DNA from: Paenibacillus farraposensis
GTDB taxonomy: Bacteria; Bacillota; Bacilli; Paenibacillales; Paenibacillaceae
NCBI RefSeq assembly: GCF_020736845.1
Contig: NZ_JAFFQR010000105.1
Span: forward strand, 1-64,000
Direction: 5' to 3'
Length of the DNA: 64,000 bases
In this document: positions 43,615 through 52,072 of the stretch, one piece after another
Layout: the number at the start of each line of letters is the position of its first letter
Position numbering within the stretch: position 1 is the stretch's first letter
The notes under the pieces: generated by a model
The model's input: only the letters and a program-made list of their open reading frames with translations
Told to the model about the DNA's origin: nothing
Databases searched by the model: none
Translations under genes and position numbers: made by a program

Positions 43615-45109
43615 ATGGATCAAGGAAGCACTGATTGGCATTGTACCGGTAACCGTCATATTTCTCATCTATGTCGGGGTGAACATTATTCCTCTGTTGA
43701 TCGCAGGCGTGGTGATCGGCGGCTTGGTGATGCTTATGCAAGCGCGCGGCGGCTTGGCTGTCGGTGCCGGGCAAGAGCGTAAACGTAAAAAAAATGGACC
43801 GGACAAGCTGACTTTTGAAGAAATCGGCGGACAAGAAAGCGCCAAGCAGGAGCTGCGCGAGGCCATGGACTTTTTGAATCGGCATGATGAAATTTCAAAA
43901 TTTGGCATCCGTCCGATAAAGGGCATTTTGCTTACAGGCCCTCCGGGAACCGGAAAAACGCTGATGGCGAAGGCAGCCGCGCATTATACCAATTCTGTAT
44001 TTGTCGGCGCCTCAGGCAGTGAGTTTGTTGAAATGTATGTTGGTGTGGGTGCAGGCCGCGTCCGTGAGCTATTCCGCGAGGCGCGCACCCGTGCCGCCAA
44101 GGAAAAGAAGGAAAATGCGATTATTTTTATTGATGAGATTGATGTGATCGGCGGTAAGCGCGAGGGCGGACAGCAGCGTGAATATGATCAGACCCTGAAT
44201 CAGCTGCTGACAGAAATGGACGGCATCTATTCAACGGATACACCGCGTATTTTGCTCATTGCGGCTACCAACCGCAAAGAAATGCTGGATAGTGCCTTGA
44301 CGCGTCCCGGGCGCTTTGACCGTCATATTCAAGTGGATTTGCCCGATAAGAAGGGACGACTGCATATTCTTGGAATTCATGCTAAAAATAAACCGATTCA
44401 GGAAGATGCGAGTCTGGACAAGATCGCTGAGGAATCCTATGGCTTTTCCGGCGCTCAGCTGGAAAGCGTCATGAACGAAGCGGCAATCTATGCGATGAGA
44501 GAGGGACAGGACATGATTGCGCAGAAGCATTTGTCGCTGGCCATCGATAAGGTGATGATGGGCGAGAAAACGGACCGTGAATCGACGCTGGAAGAGAAAA
44601 AGCGTGTAGCCATTCACGAATTGGGACATGCTATTATGGCCGAAATTGTCCGTCCCGGCAGCGTGAACCAGGTTGCGCTCAGCCCTCGCGGAAAGGCGCT
44701 CGGCTATGTGCGGCACAATCCCCAGCAAGAGCATTATCTGTACACCAAGCAGTTTCTGGAGGAGCAGATTATGATCTCCCTCGCTGGTGCTGTAGCGGAA
44801 GAAATGTACTATGGCGGCCGCAGTACAGGCTCAAGTAACGATTTTGAGCAGGCGCTGAACATCGTTCATACAATGATGACCTCCGGTTTGACCTCACTTG
44901 GCATTATTAATATGGACATGGTAACAAAAGAAGAGCTTATGCGTGAAAACAGCCAGATTATGGATGACCTGCATACCCGAACTTTGGAGCTGCTTGAGAA
45001 GCATCGCCCGGTGTTCGACAATTCTCTTGACATCCTGATGAGAGAGGAAACACTTTCCGGAGACCAATTTAGGTGTCAATTTAGTGAAAATGCTCTTTTA
45101 CCAGCATAA
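43607..45109 (+). CDS. FtsH-type ATP-dependent zinc metalloprotease, short N-terminus
   Basis: A 500-residue AAA protease. Two membrane segments occur within the first 45 residues with almost nothing between them, unlike FtsH, which has about 70 outside residues there. Walker A is GPPGTGKT (111-118), Walker B IIFIDEID (about 172-179), the second region of homology TNRKEMLDSALTRPGRFDRH, the zinc site HELGH (337-341), and the third ligand Asp in SSNDFEQ (412). All catalytic residues are intact. The stop codon lies inside a terminator hairpin. It is not the main FtsH by length and context; substrates unknown. Confidence 0.88.
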   Translation: MPRWIKEALIGIVPVTVIFLIYVGVNIIPLLIAGVVIGGLVMLMQARGGLAVGAGQERKRKKNGPDKLTFEEIGGQESAKQELREAMDFLNRHDEISKFGIRPIKGILLTGPPGTGKTLMAKAAAHYTNSVFVGASGSEFVEMYVGVGAGRVRELFREARTRAAKEKKENAIIFIDEIDVIGGKREGGQQREYDQTLNQLLTEMDGIYSTDTPRILLIAATNRKEMLDSALTRPGRFDRHIQVDLPDKKGRLHILGIHAKNKPIQEDASLDKIAEESYGFSGAQLESVMNEAAIYAMREGQDMIAQKHLSLAIDKVMMGEKTDRESTLEEKKRVAIHELGHAIMAEIVRPGSVNQVALSPRGKALGYVRHNPQQEHYLYTKQFLEEQIMISLAGAVAEEMYYGGRSTGSSNDFEQALNIVHTMMTSGLTSLGIINMDMVTKEELMRENSQIMDDLHTRTLELLEKHRPVFDNSLDILMREETLSGDQFRCQFSENALLPA

Positions 45110-45133
45110 TTTTTTATGCTGGTTATTTTTTTT
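45100..45133 (+). terminator. Terminator overlapping the stop of the FtsH-like gene
   Basis: ACCAGCATAA (45100-45109, including the TAA stop) pairs with TTATGCTGGT (45114-45123), followed by a long T run. Confidence 0.9.
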
Positions 45134-45245
45134 TACTTTTTGTCTGTGCTAAGATATTATTATCTATTGGGACATCAAAATGTATTTTTCGACAAAGAAA
45201 GATACAATATATGAGGGTGACCAAGAAAGGGTGGAGTAAAGAACG

Positions 45246-46118
45246 ATGCAATTTAAAAAAATCGGCGTCATCGGCGGCGGCACCATGGGACAAGGTATTT
45301 CTGAAATGCTAGCGTCCAAAGGAATTGATGTGCTGCTGGTAGAGCAGACACCAGAGAAACTAGACTACGCCTATAATATGATTGAAACGAGTCTGGACAA
45401 ACAACTGGAAAAGTGGGCAATCACACAAGCGGAGAAAAAATTGATTTTATCCCGTATTCAAAAAGTATCCCATATGGCGGAGCTTGGCAGTTGTGATATG
45501 GTTATTGAGACCATTACAGAAGACCTGGAACAAAAAAAATCTGTTTTCCAAGAACTGGACCATGTGTGTCCGAGCAACATTATTCTTGCAAGTAACACAT
45601 CTACGCTAAGCCTAACCGAGCTCGCTAGCTCAACCAAGTATCCAGAGCGTGTTATTGGCATTCACTTTGTTTATCCGGTATCCCGCATTGATCTCGTGGA
45701 AATTATTCGTGGTTTGAAAACTTCTAACGAAACGTTTGAAAGTACAAAAATGTTTGTTGAAGAAGTAGTAGAGAAAAAAGGGGTTATGATTTATGAATCC
45801 CCGGGCTTCGTAACAAGCCGTATCATTTGCTTGTTGATCAATGAAGCTGCACACGTGCTGCAAGAGGGTGTAGCTTCCGCTGAAGATATCGATGATGCGA
45901 TGCGAATTGGCTACAGCTTTCAGAACGGTCCTTTGGAAATGGCTGACCGCTTTGGTCTGGATTCCGTTTTGGCCGCTCTGGAGCGCATGTTCCGCGAATT
46001 CGGCGAATTGAAATATCGTCCGTCCATCGTCCTGAAGAAAATGGTGCGTGCAGGTAATCTGGGCTTAAAATCGGGCGAAGGCTTCTTCAAGTACGATAAG
46101 GATGGTGACCGGATATGA
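45246..46118 (+). CDS. hbd: 3-hydroxyacyl-CoA dehydrogenase family protein
   Basis: NAD-dependent 3-hydroxyacyl-CoA (3-hydroxybutyryl-CoA) dehydrogenase. The 290-residue protein has the Rossmann motif IGVIGGGTMGQGISEM near residues 6-21, ASNTSTLSLTELA near 117, the catalytic His in VIGIHFVYPVSRIDLVEII, and SPGFVTSRIICLLINEA near 180. AAGGGTGGAG precedes ATG 45246. It overlaps ackA by 4 bp, an uncommon pairing suggesting an acyl-CoA to acetate branch; the exact substrate cannot be told from sequence. Confidence 0.88.
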   Translation: MQFKKIGVIGGGTMGQGISEMLASKGIDVLLVEQTPEKLDYAYNMIETSLDKQLEKWAITQAEKKLILSRIQKVSHMAELGSCDMVIETITEDLEQKKSVFQELDHVCPSNIILASNTSTLSLTELASSTKYPERVIGIHFVYPVSRIDLVEIIRGLKTSNETFESTKMFVEEVVEKKGVMIYESPGFVTSRIICLLINEAAHVLQEGVASAEDIDDAMRIGYSFQNGPLEMADRFGLDSVLAALERMFREFGELKYRPSIVLKKMVRAGNLGLKSGEGFFKYDKDGDRI

Positions 46119-47311
46119 AGATTCTCGTAATCAACGCAGGCAGTTCTTCCCTGAAATACCAACTGTATGATATGACAGATGAGTCCGTTTTGGCGAAAGG
46201 TCTGGTCGAGCGTATCGGTATGGACTCCTCCATCCTTACGCACAAGCCAACGGGCAAAGAAGAATATACTGAGGTAAGCGAAATTCTGGAGCATACCACA
46301 GCTATTCGTAAAGTGTTGAATGCCCTTACAGATGCGGAACATGGTGTAATTTCCAGCATTAGTGAAATTGAGGCTGTGGGTCACCGCGTCGTTCATGGAG
46401 GCGAAATCTTTAAGCAGTCAGCGCTTATAACGCCTGAAGCGAAAAGTGAAATCCGCCGTCTGTTCGACCTTGCGCCACTGCATAACCCGCCTTCCATGAT
46501 GGGGATTAAAGCCGCAGAAGCGAATATGCCGAATGTGCCGCAGACTGTAATATTTGATACCTCGTTCCATCAAACGATGCCAGAGAAAGCTTATATGTAC
46601 GCCATTCCACGGGTGTTGTACAATAAGTACAAGGTACGTCGTTACGGTGCTCATGGTACTTCCCATGATTTTGTTAGTAAGGAAGCTGCCAAATTCCTGG
46701 GTCGTCCACTGGAAGATTTGAAGACCATTACTTGCCATATCGGTAATGGCGGTAGTATAACTGCAGTTAAAGGCGGTGTGTCCGTAGATACTTCTATGGG
46801 CATGACTCCACTGGAAGGCCTTATGATGGGTACACGCAGTGGTGATTTGGACCCTGCAATCGTGCCTTATGTTATGAACAAAGAAGAATTGACAGTCAAT
46901 GAGGTCAACTCGATGCTGAACAAGCACAGTGGACTGCTGGCGATTTCTGGCATCAGCAGTGATATGCGTGAAATCGAAGCAGGTATGGAAAAAGGCGAAG
47001 CTAATTCTACATTGGCATTCGAAATGTATGAATACCGTCTGCGTAAATACATTGGCTCGTATGCTGCCGCCATGAACGGGGTAGATGTGATTGTATTTAC
47101 AGCAGGTGTAGGTGAGAACTCGTCCGTGCTGCGTAAGAGAGTGTTGGAGCAACTGACTTTCCTGGGTATCGAGCTTGATGATTCACTGAACGCTATTCGT
47201 TCTGGTGAGCCTCGCCGGATTACAACGGCAAATTCCAAGGTCGAAGTACTAGTGATTCCAACGAATGAAGAACTGGTTATTGCCCGTGACACGTTCCGTT
47301 TGGTACAATAG
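46115..47311 (+). CDS. ackA: Acetate kinase
   Basis: Interconverts acetyl phosphate and acetate with ATP formation. The 398-residue protein has the family motifs VINAGSSSLKYQLYDM (residues 4-19), VGHRVVHGGEIF near 89, the catalytic FDTSFHQTMPEKAY near 148, and GNGGSITAVKGGVSVDTSMGMTPLEGLMMGTRSGDLDP near 210-247. It starts in an ATGA overlap with hbd. Confidence 0.97.
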   Translation: MKILVINAGSSSLKYQLYDMTDESVLAKGLVERIGMDSSILTHKPTGKEEYTEVSEILEHTTAIRKVLNALTDAEHGVISSISEIEAVGHRVVHGGEIFKQSALITPEAKSEIRRLFDLAPLHNPPSMMGIKAAEANMPNVPQTVIFDTSFHQTMPEKAYMYAIPRVLYNKYKVRRYGAHGTSHDFVSKEAAKFLGRPLEDLKTITCHIGNGGSITAVKGGVSVDTSMGMTPLEGLMMGTRSGDLDPAIVPYVMNKEELTVNEVNSMLNKHSGLLAISGISSDMREIEAGMEKGEANSTLAFEMYEYRLRKYIGSYAAAMNGVDVIVFTAGVGENSSVLRKRVLEQLTFLGIELDDSLNAIRSGEPRRITTANSKVEVLVIPTNEELVIARDTFRLVQ

Positions 47312-47380
47312 TTTAACCGGAAAAAATTAAACTTTATGCATACGGCCATATTTTAGTATGTATGCATCAACCAGTGAGAA

Positions 47381-47417
47381 CAAACAGCCTGACCTTAGGG
47401 AAGGGCTGTTTGATTTT
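47381..47417 (+). terminator. Hairpin between ackA and asnS
   Basis: CAAACAGCC (47381-47389) pairs perfectly with GGCTGTTTG (47404-47412), then ATTTTC. The T run is short, so this is either the hbd-ackA terminator or an asnS leader hairpin. Confidence 0.6.
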
Positions 47418-47438
47418 CGGTTAAGAGGAGAGACAGTT

Positions 47439-48734
47439 ATGACGATTAAAAGTACGATTGCCCAAGTAGGCCGCCATGTAGGGGAAACGGTTACAATCGG
47501 CGCTTGGGTAAACAATAAGCGATCTAGCGGCAAAATCCAGTTCCTGCAGCTGCGCGATGGCAGCGGGTATATCCAAGGCGTTATCGTGAAGAGCGAAGTG
47601 TCTGAGGATATTTGGAATGACGCCAAATCCCTGACTCAAGAAAGTTCTCTGTATGTTACCGGAGTTGTACGTGAAGAACCGCGCAGCCAGTCGGGCTTTG
47701 AATTAACGGTCACAGGCATTGAAATTATTCATTTGACCGAAAACTACCCTATTACTCCAAAGGAGCACGGTATTGATTTCCTGATGGACCACCGTCACTT
47801 ATGGTTGCGTTCCTCTAAGCAGCGTGCGATTCTGGTTATACGGGCAGAGATTATTCGTGCTGTACAAGAATTTTTTAACAGCAACGGCTTTACGAAGGTG
47901 GACCCGCCGATTTTGACTCCGTCTTCCGCTGAAGGCACAACCGAGTTGTTCCACATCAAATATTTTGACGAAGATGCGTATTTGACCCAAAGTGGACAAT
48001 TGTATATGGAAGCGGCAGCGATGGCTCTTGGCAAGGTCTACTCCTTTGGCCCGACGTTCCGTGCAGAAAAATCCAAAACACGCCGTCACCTGATTGAGTT
48101 CTGGATGATTGAGCCGGAAATGGCTTTTGTGGATCATGAGGAATCTTTGCGTATTCAGGAGCAGTTTGTAAGCCATATCGTACAGTCTGTTCTGAAAAAC
48201 TGTGCGAAGGAGCTTGAAACGATTGGACGCGATGTTTCGAAGCTGGAGCAAATTCAAGGCGAATTCCCGCGCGTCACGTATGATGAGGCCATTGCATTCC
48301 TGCAAGGTGAAGGCTTTGATATCCCTTGGGGGGAAGACTTTGGTGCTCCTCATGAAACGGCTATTGCCGAAAAATACAACAAGCCTGTATTCATTACACA
48401 TTGGCCGGCTCACATTAAGGCCTTTTATATGAAGCCTGATCCGGCTCGCCCAGAGGTTGTTCTGTGCGCTGATATGATCGCTCCCGAAGGCTACGGCGAA
48501 ATTATCGGGGGTTCCCAGCGGATTGATGATCCTGCCTTGATGGAAGAGCGTTTTAACGAGCATAATCTGCCGCGTGAAGCTTACCAATGGTATATGGACC
48601 TGCGCACGTATGGCAGCGTTCCACATTCCGGCTTTGGACTGGGACTGGAGCGTACAGTAGCATGGATTTGTGGACTTGATCATGTGCGTGAAACGATTCC
48701 ATTCCCACGTATGCTGTATCGTCTGTACCCGTAA
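47439..48734 (+). CDS. asnS: Asparaginyl-tRNA synthetase
   Basis: Class II aminoacyl-tRNA synthetase charging tRNA-Asn. The 431-residue protein has the OB-fold anticodon-binding domain ([26 protein letters not shown]), motif 2 region [26 protein letters not shown] near 205-230, and motif 3 [16 protein letters not shown] near 400. AAGAGGAG precedes ATG 47439. No T-box was found upstream. It keeps the B. subtilis asnS-dnaD order. Confidence 0.97.
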   Translation: MTIKSTIAQVGRHVGETVTIGAWVNNKRSSGKIQFLQLRDGSGYIQGVIVKSEVSEDIWNDAKSLTQESSLYVTGVVREEPRSQSGFELTVTGIEIIHLTENYPITPKEHGIDFLMDHRHLWLRSSKQRAILVIRAEIIRAVQEFFNSNGFTKVDPPILTPSSAEGTTELFHIKYFDEDAYLTQSGQLYMEAAAMALGKVYSFGPTFRAEKSKTRRHLIEFWMIEPEMAFVDHEESLRIQEQFVSHIVQSVLKNCAKELETIGRDVSKLEQIQGEFPRVTYDEAIAFLQGEGFDIPWGEDFGAPHETAIAEKYNKPVFITHWPAHIKAFYMKPDPARPEVVLCADMIAPEGYGEIIGGSQRIDDPALMEERFNEHNLPREAYQWYMDLRTYGSVPHSGFGLGLERTVAWICGLDHVRETIPFPRMLYRLYP

Positions 48735-48737
48735 CCC

Positions 48738-49466
48738 ATGAACGGATCATTCGACAAGACATCTGCGGCTGGGTGGGCAGAGGGAGCAGCCTTTGCTATG
48801 GAAGCCGGAATGGTCCAGATTCCCTATGCCTTGCTCAAGCATTATCGGACGCTTCGGCTGACCGACGGTGAAATGCTGCTGCTTATGCAATTGCTTGCTT
48901 TCAAGCAAGCGGAGCGCAATGAATTTCCGACATGGGAGCAATTACAGGCTCGTCTGGGATGCACGGCGAACGAGATCGGGCTTTATTTCAGCAAGCTTAT
49001 GAAAGAAGGCTTTCTGCGGATTGATTCTGTGGAAGACCGCAGCTCATCCGTACAATTTGAACGCTACAACTTGGCGGGACTGTATCATAAACTGGCGGAA
49101 TGTATGATTGCCGAGCGTACGGAGGCGGGCGATGAAGACGAATTTTTGTTCGCCGGGAAACCGGAGATTCCGAATGGAATCATGGAACCTCCACATGCCG
49201 AAGAACGAAATTTGTTCACGATTTTTGAAAAAGAGTTTGGCCGGCCGCTGTCACCGATGGAATACGAGACGATCAACAGTTGGATGGATCAGGACCGCTA
49301 TCCTGAAGAGCTGATTTTGCTGGCTTTGAAGGAAGCGGTGTTTGCAGGAAAAGTACACTTCCGCTATATTGACCGCATATTGCTGGAGTGGAGTCGAAAT
49401 CGTGTCCGCAATGCGCAGGATGCAAAAGAATACGCCCAGCGATTCCGCGGTGGCGGACGCAGCTAA
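48738..49466 (+). CDS. dnaD: DNA replication initiation/remodelling protein DnaD
   Basis: Primosomal protein that helps load the replicative helicase in Firmicutes. The 242-residue protein has the N-terminal winged helix (VQIPYALLKHYRTLRLTDGEMLLLMQLLAF) and the C-terminal DnaD domain (FEKEFGRPLSPMEYETINSWMDQD, LALKEAVFAGKVHFRYIDRILLEW). ATG 48738 is 3 bp after asnS with no clear ribosome site, suggesting coupling to asnS. Confidence 0.93.
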   Translation: MNGSFDKTSAAGWAEGAAFAMEAGMVQIPYALLKHYRTLRLTDGEMLLLMQLLAFKQAERNEFPTWEQLQARLGCTANEIGLYFSKLMKEGFLRIDSVEDRSSSVQFERYNLAGLYHKLAECMIAERTEAGDEDEFLFAGKPEIPNGIMEPPHAEERNLFTIFEKEFGRPLSPMEYETINSWMDQDRYPEELILLALKEAVFAGKVHFRYIDRILLEWSRNRVRNAQDAKEYAQRFRGGGRS

Positions 49467-49586
49467 TGCATGGGTCTCCCGCCTTTTGAGCAGTAGACTT
49501 GTGTACTGGGCTTTGATGATAGGGGCTGTCCCGTAAGTAGTTTTCTATGAAGGGGACACCTAAACTTCTGAAAAGGGTACAAAATG

Positions 49587-49639
49587 AAAGCAAAACAGCG
49601 ATTACTCCGTCACTTTGGATTCGCTGTTTTGCTTTTTTT
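49587..49639 (+). terminator. Strong terminator between dnaD and the ECF sigma operon
   Basis: A 15-bp perfect stem, AAAGCAAAACAGCGA (49587-49601) with TCGCTGTTTTGCTTT (49621-49635), followed by seven T. Confidence 0.95.
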
Positions 49640-49651
49640 GTTTATTGCTGT

Positions 49652-49680
49652 TTGACACTTCACAGCCTATTGTTAAATAT
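49652..49680 (+). promoter_or_regulatory. Candidate promoter of the second ECF operon
   Basis: TTGACA (49652-49657), 17-bp spacer, AAATAT (49675-49680). A CGTC-containing stretch near 49717 could alternatively be the -10 of an ECF-type promoter. Confidence 0.4.
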
Positions 49681-49747
49681 TTTTTCGAAATATTGCAGGG
49701 GGAGGACATTCCCTGACGTCTATAGTATTGGGAAGGGGGAGAGCGTC

Positions 49748-50296
49748 ATTGAAATAGAGAGAATCATTGATCGAATTCGGTCCGGTGACCGGCATGCGTT
49801 CCGTGAGATCGTAGAACTGTACAGCAGGCATGTATTTCATATAACCTATTCGGTATTGCATGACAGCAAAGAAGCGGAAGATGCCGCGCAGGAAGCGTTC
49901 GTTCAGGTATATAAGTCTCTCCCCCAGTACCGTAACGAAGGCTTTAAAACATGGCTGAGTCGAATTGCGCTCCATAAAGCGCTGGATATTAAGCGCAAAC
50001 AGGACAGGCGACCCTCAGAGCTCGTAGACGTTGCACAAGCGCTCGTACAGTTCCCTTCCCAGGAAGAGGATGTGCTGTCGCGTCTGATCCGTGAGGAACG
50101 CAATGTAGAAATATCGGAAAGAATCGCCCGGCTGCCTGAGCAGCATCGGGATATTATTCGAGCCTATTATATGCAGGGCAAGACCTATGATCAAATTGCA
50201 GAAGAGACGCAGGTAGCTTTAAAAACGGTAGAATCCAGACTTTACCGCGCGCGGCAATGGATACGAAATCACTGGAAGGAGGAGGAATGGCAATGA
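49748..50296 (+). CDS. ECF sigma factor, apparently started at ATT
   Basis: A 182-residue ECF sigma factor: region 2 about residues 1-85 (HAFREIVELYSRHVFHITY, EAEDAAQEAFVQVYKSLPQYR, FKTWLSRIALHKALDIKRK), region 4 about 120-175 (LPEQHRDIIRAYYMQGKTYDQIAEETQVALKTVESRLYRAR). Coding similarity begins EIERIIDRIRSGD. The only codon at the right distance from AAGGGGGAG is ATT 49748; in-frame ATG, GTG and TTG codons occur only far upstream across a terminator. The frame upstream is open by chance. It overlaps a short anti-sigma gene. Confidence 0.8.
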   Translation: MEIERIIDRIRSGDRHAFREIVELYSRHVFHITYSVLHDSKEAEDAAQEAFVQVYKSLPQYRNEGFKTWLSRIALHKALDIKRKQDRRPSELVDVAQALVQFPSQEEDVLSRLIREERNVEISERIARLPEQHRDIIRAYYMQGKTYDQIAEETQVALKTVESRLYRARQWIRNHWKEEEWQ

Positions 50297-50763
50297 CTTG
50301 CCACCAGGATAAACCGTGGATGCAAGGGCAGTCGAATGATTGGCATGCTTATATTACTGGAACTTGCACGTTAGAAGAGTCAGGCCGGCTGGAAAAACTT
50401 CTGCTGAAAGACGAACAGGCGCTGGATGCATATCTGGCTGCACTGGAGCAATTAGAGCCGACATTACAAGATTATTCTGTCCGGATAAATACGGAGCGCT
50501 TCACAGATCAGGTTATGGCCGCTCTTCCTGATATCGAAGCAGAACCATGTCCAGTCATGTTCAAAAAACGCCGCTGGTTTGAGAAGCCTGTGTTTCACTA
50601 TGTTATTGCGGCGAGCTTAACATTGATCCTGCTGTCCAGTGGAGCTTTTGATAAAATTATGCTGCAAAACAACGGGAAGCCGATTCCTCCGAAAGAACGC
50701 GTCTCATACAGTGATGAGGTCATGAGAGCTACGACATCCTGGCTCGACAAATTGAAACCTTAA
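50293..50763 (+). CDS. Putative anti-sigma factor
   Basis: A 156-residue protein in a 4-bp overlap with the ECF sigma gene. The cytosolic part of about 100 residues starts with MTCHQDKPW and contains CTLEESGRLEKLLLKD; one membrane segment lies at about 108-127 (FHYVIAASLTLILLSSGAF) and a short outside tail follows. Residues around His4/Cys3 and Cys26 could be a degenerate zinc-finger anti-sigma motif. ATG 50293 has GGAGG 7 nt upstream; ATG 50287 is possible. Confidence 0.7.
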   Translation: MTCHQDKPWMQGQSNDWHAYITGTCTLEESGRLEKLLLKDEQALDAYLAALEQLEPTLQDYSVRINTERFTDQVMAALPDIEAEPCPVMFKKRRWFEKPVFHYVIAASLTLILLSSGAFDKIMLQNNGKPIPPKERVSYSDEVMRATTSWLDKLKP

Positions 50764-50808
50764 AATCAGACTTAGCTAAAACCCAAAGATTGGAAAGGAA
50801 GTGTGGTT

Positions 50809-52071
50809 GTGCCTTATACGGAACCAAGCAGACTGCTGGCATTTTTGCTGAACATTATTCCCGGTGTAGGACACTATTACTGGAAGCGTAAAGCCAGTGC
50901 GTTTGTATACACGATTTTGTTTTTTGGATGTCTGGCGGGAGGATTTGTTTTTGCGGTAGTAGTGAGCAACGAAGGGCCTTTTTTGGCAAGTATTTTTGTG
51001 GCCTTTCCGATCTGGGGATTGAGTATGCTGCATATCTTAATCAGTTTATTGCGTAATAAAGCTCATGCAGTTGCTCCATATCCTCTACATGCAGGTCCGA
51101 ACCCATATGGCTTCCATGCTCAAGGTGCGCCTTATGGAAGTGAAGGATTGGCGGGAGAAGCGCCGGAAGGCATGACGAATGCAAATACAGATGTACCGGG
51201 AGCAGGAGTAGGCTATGGTACAAGTTATAACCCTTATGAGCAAGGCCTCTACGGCATGGCAGGCTCGCCTGCTTATCGAAAAGGATCGGACAATGAACGT
51301 TTCTTCACGATTTTGCTGTCGTTCATTCCCGGCTTGGGACACCTTCACCTGGGATTGATGCAGCGTGGCTTGTCTTTTCTGATGTCCTTCTTCGGCTTTG
51401 GAGTGATTCTTGTCTTTATTACCAGTGTTACAAACGAATCTGGATTTATGGCGTTTGCGGGCGTGCTGCCGATTATTTGGCTATATTGTATGTTTGATGC
51501 GGTACAGCTTGTACACCGCAAGCAGGCGGGAGAAGTACTGCATGACCGGACTTTGTTTGAGGAACTGGAGCATGGAAGAGTCGAGGGGCGGCGCAGCAAA
51601 ATGCTGGCAACCATTTTATCGGTATTTCCCGGCGCCGGACATATGTATCTTGGTCTGCAAAAGCGGGGACTTCAGCTCATGCTGCTGTTTTTAGGAGGAA
51701 TCTATGTACTGGACGTACTGCATCTTTCACTCTTTTTATTCCTGATTCCAGTCGTCTGGTTTTACAGCTTTTTCGATGCATTGCAGCAAGTAAGCCGCTA
51801 TGGTCAGGAACCACTGATCGACAAACCTGTGATCGGCATGTTTGCACAATACCATCGCTGGGTAGGGCTGGGATTGCTGGCGCTGGGCGCTTATTATATT
51901 CTGATCAACGTACTTGTTCCCACACTGGATCGTCTGTTCCCGGAGGGGCAAATATACACGATCGTTGACACGTATTTACGAACGATTATTGTTTCCTTCT
52001 TGTTAATTGGCGGTGGTATTTGGATGATGATCGGTAATTCCAAATCTAAACGGGGAAAGGGGAAACAATAG
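50809..52071 (+). CDS. Multi-pass membrane protein with three TM2-like repeats
   Basis: A 420-residue membrane protein. The unit (L)(S/N).(I/F)PG.GH(..)(L/W)(G/K)...(R/K)(G/A) occurs three times: LLNIIPGVGHYYWKRKAS near residue 15, LLSFIPGLGHLHLGLMQRGL near 170, and ILSVFPGAGHMYLGLQKRGL near 268, each followed by two hydrophobic segments. A Gly/Tyr/Pro-rich linker (residues about 85-155) separates units one and two. This is the TM2-domain layout. GTG 50809 lies 8 nt after AAGGAA. It is the third gene of the ECF operon. Confidence 0.75.
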   Translation: MPYTEPSRLLAFLLNIIPGVGHYYWKRKASAFVYTILFFGCLAGGFVFAVVVSNEGPFLASIFVAFPIWGLSMLHILISLLRNKAHAVAPYPLHAGPNPYGFHAQGAPYGSEGLAGEAPEGMTNANTDVPGAGVGYGTSYNPYEQGLYGMAGSPAYRKGSDNERFFTILLSFIPGLGHLHLGLMQRGLSFLMSFFGFGVILVFITSVTNESGFMAFAGVLPIIWLYCMFDAVQLVHRKQAGEVLHDRTLFEELEHGRVEGRRSKMLATILSVFPGAGHMYLGLQKRGLQLMLLFLGGIYVLDVLHLSLFLFLIPVVWFYSFFDALQQVSRYGQEPLIDKPVIGMFAQYHRWVGLGLLALGAYYILINVLVPTLDRLFPEGQIYTIVDTYLRTIIVSFLLIGGGIWMMIGNSKSKRGKGKQ

Positions 52072-52072
52072 A

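Noticed and set aside
46418..47152. 244-codon frame antisense to ackA
   Set aside because: Shadow of the strongly conserved ackA frame.
47799..48683. 294-codon open frame antisense to asnS
   Set aside because: Lies wholly opposite asnS with no ribosome site or domain; long antisense frames are expected in this codon usage.
49522..49540. GGGGCTGTCCCGTAAG sequence like the end of an insertion sequence
   Set aside because: No partner inverted repeat or transposase nearby; a solo match is not enough.
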